From the NCBI GenBank assembly GCA_019348305.1, contig JAHWJQ010000095.1, positions 1 to 7,841 on the forward strand: a stretch of 7,841 nucleotides of DNA, in the 5' to 3' direction. The translations under genes and the position numbers were made by a program. Each line of letters opens with the position of its first letter. The first letter of the stretch is position 1. Below, piece by piece: positions 1 to 6,177 of this stretch. The notes under the pieces are model-generated. The model was not told the DNA's origin, did not search any database, and saw nothing but the letters and a program-made list of their open reading frames with translations. The DNA is from Actinomycetota bacterium (GTDB lineage Bacteria; Actinomycetota; Acidimicrobiia; Acidimicrobiales; CADCTF01).

Positions 1-152
1 TGGCCGGCCTCACCGACGCCGTGGAGCAGCTGCGGGGCGAGGTGACCGGGCTGCGGGAGGAGGTGACCGGCCTGCGGGACGAGGTGGCGCAGCTACGGGC
101 ACGGCCGGGCGCCGGCGACCGCAGCGCCGATCCCGGAGAACCGGGTCGCTGA
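1..152 (+). CDS. C-terminal tail of a coiled-coil protein (partial, 5' end outside window)
   Basis: An open frame enters from the left edge (first complete codon at base 3) and ends at TGA 150-152, leaving about 49 visible residues. They form a heptad-patterned coiled coil: four seven-residue units, the second and third reading VTGLREE and VTGLRDE, place Val and Leu at hydrophobic spacing. A short Pro/Gly/Asp-rich tail follows. No enzymatic motif is visible and the function is unknown. Its stop overlaps the probable CTG start of the next gene (CTGA), so the two genes look translationally coupled. The 168-residue protein at 5657-6163 has the same layout, with a coiled-coil C-terminus directly upstream of and overlapping a glycosyltransferase gene. 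This gene may therefore encode a relative, but the diagnostic module would lie outside the window. Confidence 0.7.
   Translation, partial: AGLTDAVEQLRGEVTGLREEVTGLRDEVAQLRARPGAGDRSADPGEPGR
18..101 (+). repeat. 21-bp tandem repeat encoding coiled-coil heptads
   Basis: Four consecutive 21-base units start at 18, 39, 60 and 81. The units at 39 and 60 match at 19 of 21 positions; the first and fourth are more diverged. Each unit encodes one heptad ending in a Leu-Arg pair (V-x-x-L-R-x-x). This is a coding repeat, and slippage could change the coiled-coil length in steps of one heptad. Confidence 0.75.
135..140 (+). promoter_or_regulatory. Ribosome binding site deciding a CTG start
   Basis: GGAGAA lies at 135-140, inside the end of the upstream coding tail. 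After the GGAG core there are 10 bases before the CTG at 149-151. It supports that CTG as the start of the double glycosyltransferase, because this frame has no ATG, GTG or TTG upstream of 239 that could include the first beta strand. Confidence 0.5.
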
Positions 153-2545
153 CGCCGGCCGCGCCCCCGCCCGTCCTGGTCGACCTCCAGGGGGCCCAGA
201 GCGTCGACCACCGTGACCGGGGGATCGCCCGCTACGTCGTGGAGCTGGCCCGATCCCTGGAGGACGCCGCACCCGAGCGCGTCGCCTCCTACCTGTTGAA
301 CCCCGACCTCGCCCTCCCGGGCGGCATCGAGCCCCTGGTGGCGGCGGGAAAGCTCCGCTTCGTCGACGAGGCCGCCTACCCCGACGGCGCCCTGCTGCAC
401 GTGGCCTCGCCCTTCGAGCTCAGCATCCCCCTCGACCGGCTCATCCCGCCGGCGGCCCGCCGCCTCCGGTTGGTGGTGACCCTGTTCGACCTCATCCCCG
501 AGGCCATGCCCGAGCAGTACCTGCAGGACCCCGGCCTGCGCCGGCGCTACCGGGCGCGGCGCGAACTGGTGCGCCAGGCCGACCACGTCGTCGCCATCTC
601 CCGCCACAGCGCCGGCGAAGCCGTCCGCCTCCTGGGCGTCCACCGCGACCGCGTCTCGACGGTCGAGCTTGCCCCCGCGCCGGCCTTCCGCCCGCCCGCC
701 TCCCGGGAAGCGGCGCTCGACGCGGCGCGGGCCGCCGTTGGAGGGCTGGAGCGGGACTACGTCCTGTACACGGGCGGGAGCGACCCCCGCAAGAACGTGG
801 AGGGCCTGCTCGAGGGGTGGGGGCGATTGCCGGCGGCCGTGCGAGAGCGTTGGCAACTGGTGCTGGCCTGCCACCTGCCGCCCTTGCGACGACACCACTT
901 CGAGGTGATGGCCGACCAGCGCGGCTTCGGCCGGCGGTTCCTGGTCACCGGGTGGGTGTCGGAGGAAACGCTGGTGGCGCTGAACCAGGCCGCCGCGCTG
1001 TTCGTCTTCCCGTCGTTGGCCGAGGGGTTCGGCCTCCCCCTGGCCGAAGCCCTCGCCTGCGCCACGCCGGCCATCGGGGCGAACCGCACGGCGGTGCCCG
1101 AGCTGTTGGCGCCCGAGGCGCTCTTCGACGCCAGCGACCCGGACGCCACCGCCGCCGCCATCACCCAGGCGCTCACCGACGAGGGGCACCGGCGCCGGCT
1201 GTCGGAGCACGCGGCACGGCCGCCGCGGACCTGGGCCGAGGTGGCCGCCGGAACCCTCGCCGTCTACGACCGCGTGGTCGCCCAGCGGCACCGGCCGTTG
1301 AGGCGGGACAGGCCGGCGGGGGCGGGCGGGCGGGGGCGGTTGCGGATGGCCCTGGCCACGCCGCTGCCGCCGCAGGGGGGCGGCGTGGCCGACTACAGCA
1401 CCCGGCTGCTGGAGGAGCTGCGGGAGCTGTGCGAGGTCGATGCACTGGTCGACGGCCCTCCCCACGAGCGGGCGTCGATGGAGGCGGCACAGGCGCCCGA
1501 TGGGGTGGCCGTGCACCGGCTGGCATCACTAGAGCGCCTGGAGGCCCTGGCCCGCCCCTATGACGGCGTCGTCTATTCGATCGGCAACAGCGAGTTCCAC
1601 ACGGGCGCCCTGGCCATGCTGTCCCGCCGGCCGGGGGTGGTCCTGGCCCACGACGTACGCCTCACCAACTTGTACCGCTTCGCCGCCTGGCAGCATCCGG
1701 AGGCGGCACCGGGCGGCTTCCACGCCACCCTGCAGCGGATGTACGCCGGCCGGGTGCCGGAGCACCTGGGCGGCCAGGGGTGGATCGACAACCACGAGGC
1801 CGAGCGGTGGGGGGTGCTGATGGCACGCGAGGTCATCGGCCACAGCCGGCGCTTCCTCGCCACCTCGGCGTTCGCGGCCGAGCTGGCCCGCCTCGACGCC
1901 CGTGCCGGCGACCGGGGACGCATCGACGTGCTGCCCTTCAGCCTGGGGGCCGTCCCGCTGGCCGCCCCCACTCCGGCCGACCGCCGGCGGGGCCCGCCCG
2001 TGGTGGCCAGCTTCGGCATGGTCAACGTCTTGAAGCAGGCGCCGCTCGTGGTCGAGGCCTTTGCAGAGGCTGCCGGCGCCGTTGGTGCCGCCGACGCCCA
2101 GCTGGTGTTCGTGGGGCCGGCCAGCGCAGCTGACGCCGGCGCCGTCCACGAGCGGGCGCGGCAACTGGGCGTCGCCAGCCGGGTGCAGGTGACCGGCGAG
2201 CTCGACGACCAGGACTACCTGCGCTGGCTCGACCGGGCCTGGGTGGCCGTGCAGTTGCGGGCGGCCACCAACGGCGAGTCGTCGGGAGCCATCGGCGACT
2301 GCCTCACCGCCGGCGTCCCCACGGTCATCACCGCCATCGGGCCCAACCGGGCGGTGCCTGGCACTGCCGCCGTCGCCATCCCCGCGGGAGCCGGCGCCCG
2401 ACAGCTGGCCGATGTGCTGGTCACGCTGCTGGCCGACCCGGCCCGCCGGGGCGCCCTCGGGCGGGGGGCCAGGGAGTACGCCGCCGCCCACTCCTTCGCG
2501 CGGGCGGCCGAGGCGCTCTATGAGGTGGTGTCGTCGCTGGGGTGA
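149..2545 (+). CDS. Fused double GT4-type glycosyltransferase
   Basis: This gene encodes about 798 residues carrying two complete GT-B glycosyltransferase units, predicted to be cytoplasmic and to transfer sugars from nucleotide donors during glycan assembly. Unit 1 (about 8-380) begins with VLVDLQGAQS and GIARYVVEL, then TLFDLIPE (111-118), the donor-lobe segment GGSDPRKN (209-216) and a classic EX7E motif, EGFGLPLAE (E292, E300). An Arg/Gly-rich linker follows. Unit 2 (from about 398) has PPQGGGVADYS near 407-417, FGMVNVLKQ, and NGESSGAIGD (708-717), where the second acidic residue is Asp one position early. The GTG at 239 would remove the first beta strand and the GIARY helix, so the CTG at 149, overlapping the upstream TGA, is preferred. 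The 3' end overlaps the convergent gene by 28 bases. Linkage and sugar specificity are unknown. The glycosyltransferase calls are firm; the start is less certain. Confidence 0.88.
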   Translation: MTPAAPPPVLVDLQGAQSVDHRDRGIARYVVELARSLEDAAPERVASYLLNPDLALPGGIEPLVAAGKLRFVDEAAYPDGALLHVASPFELSIPLDRLIPPAARRLRLVVTLFDLIPEAMPEQYLQDPGLRRRYRARRELVRQADHVVAISRHSAGEAVRLLGVHRDRVSTVELAPAPAFRPPASREAALDAARAAVGGLERDYVLYTGGSDPRKNVEGLLEGWGRLPAAVRERWQLVLACHLPPLRRHHFEVMADQRGFGRRFLVTGWVSEETLVALNQAAALFVFPSLAEGFGLPLAEALACATPAIGANRTAVPELLAPEALFDASDPDATAAAITQALTDEGHRRRLSEHAARPPRTWAEVAAGTLAVYDRVVAQRHRPLRRDRPAGAGGRGRLRMALATPLPPQGGGVADYSTRLLEELRELCEVDALVDGPPHERASMEAAQAPDGVAVHRLASLERLEALARPYDGVVYSIGNSEFHTGALAMLSRRPGVVLAHDVRLTNLYRFAAWQHPEAAPGGFHATLQRMYAGRVPEHLGGQGWIDNHEAERWGVLMAREVIGHSRRFLATSAFAAELARLDARAGDRGRIDVLPFSLGAVPLAAPTPADRRRGPPVVASFGMVNVLKQAPLVVEAFAEAAGAVGAADAQLVFVGPASAADAGAVHERARQLGVASRVQVTGELDDQDYLRWLDRAWVAVQLRAATNGESSGAIGDCLTAGVPTVITAIGPNRAVPGTAAVAIPAGAGARQLADVLVTLLADPARRGALGRGAREYAAAHSFARAAEALYEVVSSLG
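1318..1336 (+). other. G-quadruplex-type G-run cluster in the interdomain linker
   Basis: The top strand reads G5-C-G3-C-G3-C-G5, four G-runs with single-base loops, which is the canonical pattern for a stable G-quadruplex. It encodes the Gly/Arg linker between the two glycosyltransferase units. It also lies 9 bases upstream of an in-frame ATG at 1346, so it could serve as a purine-rich ribosome landing site for separate translation of unit 2. Whether it folds or acts in the cell is unknown. Confidence 0.5.
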
Positions 2546-3351
2546 CGCCGTTCCAGCTCGTCCAGCGCGTCGATGGTCGCCTGGTGGAGCTGGTTGACGT
2601 GCTCGATGACCCAGTCGAACTGCCAAGCCAGGAGCTTGGCCAGCACCCGCTTGACCAGCACCCCAGCCAGCTTGTTCGACTTGACCGGCGCCCGCTCCAT
2701 GCGGCTCAGGTGGCGCAGGGGCAGGCTGGCCCGCCCCGCCGCCGGCCCGCCCGCCCCCGGCGTGAGCAACCGCTGCTGCAGCGCCCGCCGGCGCACCAGC
2801 TCTTCGAGGTCGGCGGCTTCGGCCGGCGCTGCTTCGGCGTCGCCCGGGAGTGACGGCCGCTCGGGCGCCGGCGCCGGCCGCGGTTCCTCCACCGCCACCT
2901 TGGCCGGCTCCACCCCGGCGCCCACCAGCGCGGCCCGCTCGTCCTCGCTCGCCACCACCACCCTGGCCGCTGGCGCGAGCACCAGCGACGTCCAGCGCCG
3001 GCTGACGCTGGCGGGCACGCGGTCGAGGCGCACCTCGACGTGCCCGGGCCGGCGCAGGGCGAGCGCCAGCCCCAGGCGGCCGGGGACCGCCCGGGGCGGG
3101 TCCGACGACGCGGCCAGCGACTCGGCGTCGAGACGTACCACCAGGCGGTCGGCCCCCACCGCCATGCGGGCCAGCCGCAGGGCCCCGCGGGCACCGCCCA
3201 GGTCGAGATGATGGTGGGCCGCCGACGGCGCCGGCGACACCACCGTCACCTCGTCACCGTCCGCCACCAGCTCCCGCACCAGCGCGAAGGTGGCCGCCGC
3301 CTCCGGCCCCGGCATGGTGGGGTAGGGCCCGGCCACCACCACGCGGCTCAC
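2518..3351 (-). CDS. Single-lobe GT4-like protein with C-terminal helical module
   Basis: This 277-residue protein starts at GTG 3351, with a G5 run at 3359-3363 eight bases upstream as a likely ribosome site. Residues 1-160 resemble the N-terminal (acceptor) lobe of a GT-B enzyme: GPYPTMPGPEAAATFALVREL, then DEVTVVSP, and near 130-156 the lobe-linker pattern VVVASEDERAALVGAGVEPA. The nucleotide-sugar lobe with its EX7E motif is absent, so transferase activity on its own is unlikely. After a Pro/Ala-rich stretch (157-220), residues 228-268 form a basic, amphipathic module (LVKRVLAKLLAW, then NQLHQATIDALDELERR). That module is shared with the 168-residue protein that begins the operon. It is the last of four - strand genes, 13 bases after the previous stop, and its 3' end overlaps the convergent gene. 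It may be a non-catalytic partner or scaffold; this is inference. Confidence 0.8.
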   Translation of the reverse strand: MSRVVVAGPYPTMPGPEAAATFALVRELVADGDEVTVVSPAPSAAHHHLDLGGARGALRLARMAVGADRLVVRLDAESLAASSDPPRAVPGRLGLALALRRPGHVEVRLDRVPASVSRRWTSLVLAPAARVVVASEDERAALVGAGVEPAKVAVEEPRPAPAPERPSLPGDAEAAPAEAADLEELVRRRALQQRLLTPGAGGPAAGRASLPLRHLSRMERAPVKSNKLAGVLVKRVLAKLLAWQFDWVIEHVNQLHQATIDALDELERRHPSDDTTS

Positions 3352-3364
3352 GCCAGTGCCCCCG

Positions 3365-4546
3365 TCACGCCGGCAACTCCTCGAGGGCGGCTTCCATCCG
3401 CTCGAGCACCGCCGGCCAGGCGTACTCGGCCAGCACGTACTGCCGCCCGGCGGCGGCCAACTGGCGAAGTGCCTCGGGATGCTCGGCCGCCACCACCAGG
3501 GCCTGCACCAACTCGTCGAAGTCGGCGTAGGTGATGCCGGCGCCGGAGCGCCGGCAGTGCCAGGCGACGACCTCGCTGGCCGAGTTGGCGATGACCCCCG
3601 TTCCTGCCAGCCAGGCCTCCATGATGGTGCGGGAGAAGCTCTCGTTGCGGCTGGGCTGCACGTACACGTCCGCCGCGGCGAAGACGTTCGGCACCTCGGC
3701 CTCGTCGACGAAGCCCAGGTCGACGACCCGCGAGGCCACCACCGGGGCGGGCTCCACGGGACCCACCCCCATGGTCACGAGGTCGAGGTCGAGCCCGTGG
3801 TCGATGACGGCGCGGGTGTAGGCCCCCAGCAACTGGTCCCACCCCTTGCCGTTCTCGCGGCGGCCGGCGTAGAGGATGAAGGGGCGCTGCACCCCCCGCC
3901 GCCGCCGCCAGCCGTCGGCGTCGTAGGCGGCGGGGACGTGGACGCCGGCGCCGGTCACCCGGTGAGGAGCGAGCGGCCCCAGGCGGTGGGCCAGCTCGTG
4001 CTCGGGGCCCGAGAGGAACCAGATCTGGCCGCTCTGGCCCAGCACCGGCCGGAAGAGCTCGAGGTAGGCGTAGTGCTCGTCGTGCAGGCAGGGCATGACG
4101 ACCGTCTTGGCCGGCGCCACCACCGAGCAGTTCACGGTGGTCCAGAACAGATAGGGCGACAAGACGATGGCGCGGTAGTCGCCGGCGTGGCGCAGCAGGT
4201 GGTGGAACAGCTCGGGCACCCGGAAGTCGCCGTTGAGCCACACCCTCTCCTCGTCTGCGGTCACCGGCAGGCCGAGCTGGATGCGCCGCTCGATGGTGTC
4301 GCGGGCCAGTTTGTGGCCGTCGTGCACCGTGGGGAAGCGGTGGACGGTGACACCGCCGTCAGAGAAAGAGCCGGGGTCATAGGCGTTCTGCCAGGTGTAG
4401 TGGCTGCGGGCGCAGGTGGTCAGGATGTCGACGTCCCAGCCGCGGGCGGCCAGGCCGTGGGCCGCCTCCCTCAGCACGGACTCAGAACCGCCCACCACGT
4501 CGGTGCCGTAGCGGGGCGGGACGAAGGCCAGCCGCCGCTCACCCAC
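3365..4546 (-). CDS. GT4-type glycosyltransferase
   Basis: This 393-residue GT-B retaining-type glycosyltransferase is predicted to act in the cytoplasm or at the inner membrane face on glycan precursors. The N-lobe opens with ERRLAFVPPRYGTDVVGGSE, containing the Gly-Gly acceptor-lobe loop (about 19-20). The donor lobe has YAGRRENGKGWDQLL (226-240), LGFVDEAEVPNVFAAADVYV, and a clear EX7E in NESFSRTIMEAW (E302, E310). The size is normal for the family. The frame stays open to 4633, but those extra 29 residues fall inside the previous gene's C-terminus and lie outside the fold. GTG 4546 starts just before the conserved core and overlaps the upstream TGA by 8 bases, so coupled translation from the preceding gene is likely; no strong ribosome site was seen. 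Donor and acceptor are unknown. Confidence 0.92.
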   Translation of the reverse strand: MGERRLAFVPPRYGTDVVGGSESVLREAAHGLAARGWDVDILTTCARSHYTWQNAYDPGSFSDGGVTVHRFPTVHDGHKLARDTIERRIQLGLPVTADEERVWLNGDFRVPELFHHLLRHAGDYRAIVLSPYLFWTTVNCSVVAPAKTVVMPCLHDEHYAYLELFRPVLGQSGQIWFLSGPEHELAHRLGPLAPHRVTGAGVHVPAAYDADGWRRRRGVQRPFILYAGRRENGKGWDQLLGAYTRAVIDHGLDLDLVTMGVGPVEPAPVVASRVVDLGFVDEAEVPNVFAAADVYVQPSRNESFSRTIMEAWLAGTGVIANSASEVVAWHCRRSGAGITYADFDELVQALVVAAEHPEALRQLAAAGRQYVLAEYAWPAVLERMEAALEELPA

Positions 4547-5660
4547 CGGCAACGACGAAGCGGTCCAGGGCATCGAGGAGCCGGCGACTCGTCCGCTCGC
4601 TGGAGAGCTCCTCGGCCCGCCGGTGGCCCGCACCCACCAGCTCGCCCCGCAGCGCGTCGTCGCCCAGCACCCGATGGACGGCCGTGGCCACCACCAGCGG
4701 GTCCTTGGTGTCGAGGAGCAGGCCGGCCTCGCCCACCGTCTCGGGCACGGCGCTGGCGGCGTAGGCGACCACCGGGACCCCCACGTGCATGGCTTCGATC
4801 AAGGGGACCTTGAAGCCCTCGTGCTCGGACAGGCAGACGAAGACGTCGGCCGCCCGGTAGCAGGCGAGCTTCTCGGCGTCGGTGATGGTGTCGGTGAACT
4901 CGACCTCCTCGCCCACCCCCAACTCGTCGGCCAGCAGCTCGAGGGACCGGTAGTAGACGTTGGAGGTGCGCCCGCCGACCAGGGTGAGGCGGGCCATGGG
5001 GTCGTACACCGAGCGGTAGGCGGCGAAGGCGGCGATCAGGTCGTGCTGGCACTTGTTGGGCGCGGTACGGCCGACGAAGAGCCACCGCCGGCCACCGCCG
5101 GCCGTCTCCCGGCGCAGGCGGCGAAGAAGCCGCTCGTTGGGAGCCTGCTCGAGGTCCTTGGCGTCGACCAGCACCGGGACGACCTCGGTCGGGTCGTAGC
5201 CGGCGTGGCGGAGGTCGGCCTCGCTGAACGACGAGTTGGCGAGGGCGAAGCGGGCCAGGGGCGCCAGGCGGCGCACGTCGGCCAGGGCGGTGCGCAGGTT
5301 CTCGGCCGCCCCCGGTTCCCACCGCTCGAAGTAGCGGGGCGGGGTGACGTTGTGGAAGTAGACGCCGAAGGGCATCCCCGAATCCATCACGTACTGGGTC
5401 ATCCGGGTGCCGGTCGACAGCTGGAACAGGAGCCAGGCGTGGCCGTCGTGGCGGGGGTCGAAGGTGGAGAAATGGCGTCCCAGCTTGCGCACCGACGCCT
5501 GCGCCTCGTCGTAGAAGATCTCGCTCTCCCAGCCGGCCGCCCGCAGCGTTGCCTGGCTATGGCGGACGTGGGTGCCGATGGCGTCGCCGGCCGCGAAGTT
5601 GGGGACGAACTGGTGCAGGGCCCGAGCGGCCCCCCGGAGCGGAGGAACCGGCGCCTTCAC
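4539..5660 (-). CDS. GT4-type glycosyltransferase
   Basis: This 373-residue GT-B glycosyltransferase has both lobes intact. N-lobe: ALHQFVPNFAAGDAIGTHV (14-32), the VRHSQATLRAAGWESEIF helix and strand, and YFHNVTPPRYFERW (101-114). Donor lobe: LFVGRTAPNKCQHDLIAAF (194-212), containing the phosphate-binding Arg and Lys, then LTLVGG, EFTDTITDAEKLACYRAADVF, and the EX7E motif EGFKVPLIE (E281, E289). The start is GTG 5660, sharing four bases with the upstream gene's stop (GTGA), so re-initiation after the coiled-coil gene is likely. The 3' end overlaps the next glycosyltransferase by 8 bases. It presumably adds one sugar in the same pathway as its neighbours. The family assignment is firm, but the substrate cannot be told from sequence. 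Confidence 0.93.
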   Translation of the reverse strand: MKAPVPPLRGAARALHQFVPNFAAGDAIGTHVRHSQATLRAAGWESEIFYDEAQASVRKLGRHFSTFDPRHDGHAWLLFQLSTGTRMTQYVMDSGMPFGVYFHNVTPPRYFERWEPGAAENLRTALADVRRLAPLARFALANSSFSEADLRHAGYDPTEVVPVLVDAKDLEQAPNERLLRRLRRETAGGGRRWLFVGRTAPNKCQHDLIAAFAAYRSVYDPMARLTLVGGRTSNVYYRSLELLADELGVGEEVEFTDTITDAEKLACYRAADVFVCLSEHEGFKVPLIEAMHVGVPVVAYAASAVPETVGEAGLLLDTKDPLVVATAVHRVLGDDALRGELVGAGHRRAEELSSERTSRRLLDALDRFVVAGG

Positions 5661-6163
5661 TGGCGGGCCGGCTCGGGGCGGGCCGGCTCGGAGAGGGAGG
5701 CCTCGAGGCGACTCACCCGCTCCTGCAGTACCGCCACCTCGGCCTCGACGCCGTCCACCCGGCTGGCTACGGAGAGGCCGAAGCGAGCGGTGGCCTGGCC
5801 GAGGGAGGTGATCTGGTGGGCGAGGAAGCGCAGGTACCAGATCATGAGCTTTTTCAGCACCAGCTTGACCAGCGCCACGCCCGGCACCGCCGATGCGGTA
5901 GGCACCTCCAGGTCGACCACGGCCTGGCGCTCGAGCAGGAGGGCGGCCTGGCGCAGGTCGCCGGCCGGGGACTGGTCGGGGGCGAGGCGGGCGGCTGCCG
6001 TGCGGATGCGAGCCAGCTGTTCAGAGGGAAAGCTCGGCTCTGCCGCCCGGGCGGCGGCCGCCTCGGCGACCTCTCTGGCCAACTCGGGCCGCGGCAGTAC
6101 GGGCACGGCTTCGGCAGGCGGATCGGGCGGCACGGCGGCAAAAACACTAGTGCGCGGTCCCAT
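5657..6163 (-). CDS. Coiled-coil protein of unknown function, operon leader
   Basis: This 168-residue protein has no recognised enzyme motif. Residues 1-83 are Ala/Pro/Glu-rich and probably largely disordered or helical. Residues 94-126 hold a basic amphipathic segment ([19 protein letters not shown], then SLGQAT) that aligns with the C-terminus of the 277-residue protein at the operon's far end: 12 of 28 positions are identical after one gap. Residues 131-157 form a short coiled coil ([20 protein letters not shown]). There is no signal peptide or clear transmembrane helix, though the basic segment could lie on a membrane. ATG 6163 is chosen because GGGAGAG sits just upstream; the frame stays open to 6268, but that part overlaps the divergent protease. 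The gene heads the - strand operon and overlaps the next glycosyltransferase start by four bases. A scaffold role for the glycosyltransferases is inference. Confidence 0.82.
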   Translation of the reverse strand: MGPRTSVFAAVPPDPPAEAVPVLPRPELAREVAEAAAARAAEPSFPSEQLARIRTAAARLAPDQSPAGDLRQAALLLERQAVVDLEVPTASAVPGVALVKLVLKKLMIWYLRFLAHQITSLGQATARFGLSVASRVDGVEAEVAVLQERVSRLEASLSEPARPEPARQ

Positions 6164-6168
6164 ACGCT
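6163..6168 (+). promoter_or_regulatory. Possible -10 element for leaderless protease mRNA
   Basis: TACGCT matches the actinobacterial TANNNT -10 pattern and lies 15 to 10 bases before GTG 6178. That is where a -10 box sits when transcription starts at the start codon. No Shine-Dalgarno sequence precedes this GTG, which agrees with a leaderless message. No -35 hexamer was recognised; an A5 run at 6140-6144 is the only AT-rich patch nearby. The match is short and could be chance. Confidence 0.35.
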
Positions 6169-6173
6169 CTCCC
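6167..6173 (-). promoter_or_regulatory. Shine-Dalgarno site of the operon leader gene
   Basis: On the - strand GGGAGAG occupies 6173 to 6167, and its GGAG core ends five bases before ATG 6163. This good match fixes the start of the 168-residue protein and excludes the upstream extension. The whole site sits inside the 14-base gap between divergent start codons. Confidence 0.75.
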
Positions 6174-6177
6174 GACT

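Noticed and set aside
1529..2626. - strand open frame of 365 codons
   Set aside because: It is the mirror of the second glycosyltransferase unit, which carries family motifs in the + frame; its composition is Gly/Arg/His-rich with no domain.
3538..3556. CG-rich inverted repeat resembling a hairpin
   Set aside because: It lies inside a glycosyltransferase coding sequence with no following T-run. Such palindromes are common by chance at this GC content, so it was not called a terminator.
4547..4633. N-terminal extension of the glycosyltransferase at 3365-4546
   Set aside because: The 29 extra residues precede the conserved first strand and lie entirely within the upstream gene's coding sequence, whereas GTG 4546 overlaps the upstream stop neatly.
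3356..4813. Long + strand open frame of 485 codons
   Set aside because: It is antisense to two well-supported glycosyltransferases, has a His/Gly/Val-rich low-complexity translation with no domain, and is a typical high-GC mirror frame.
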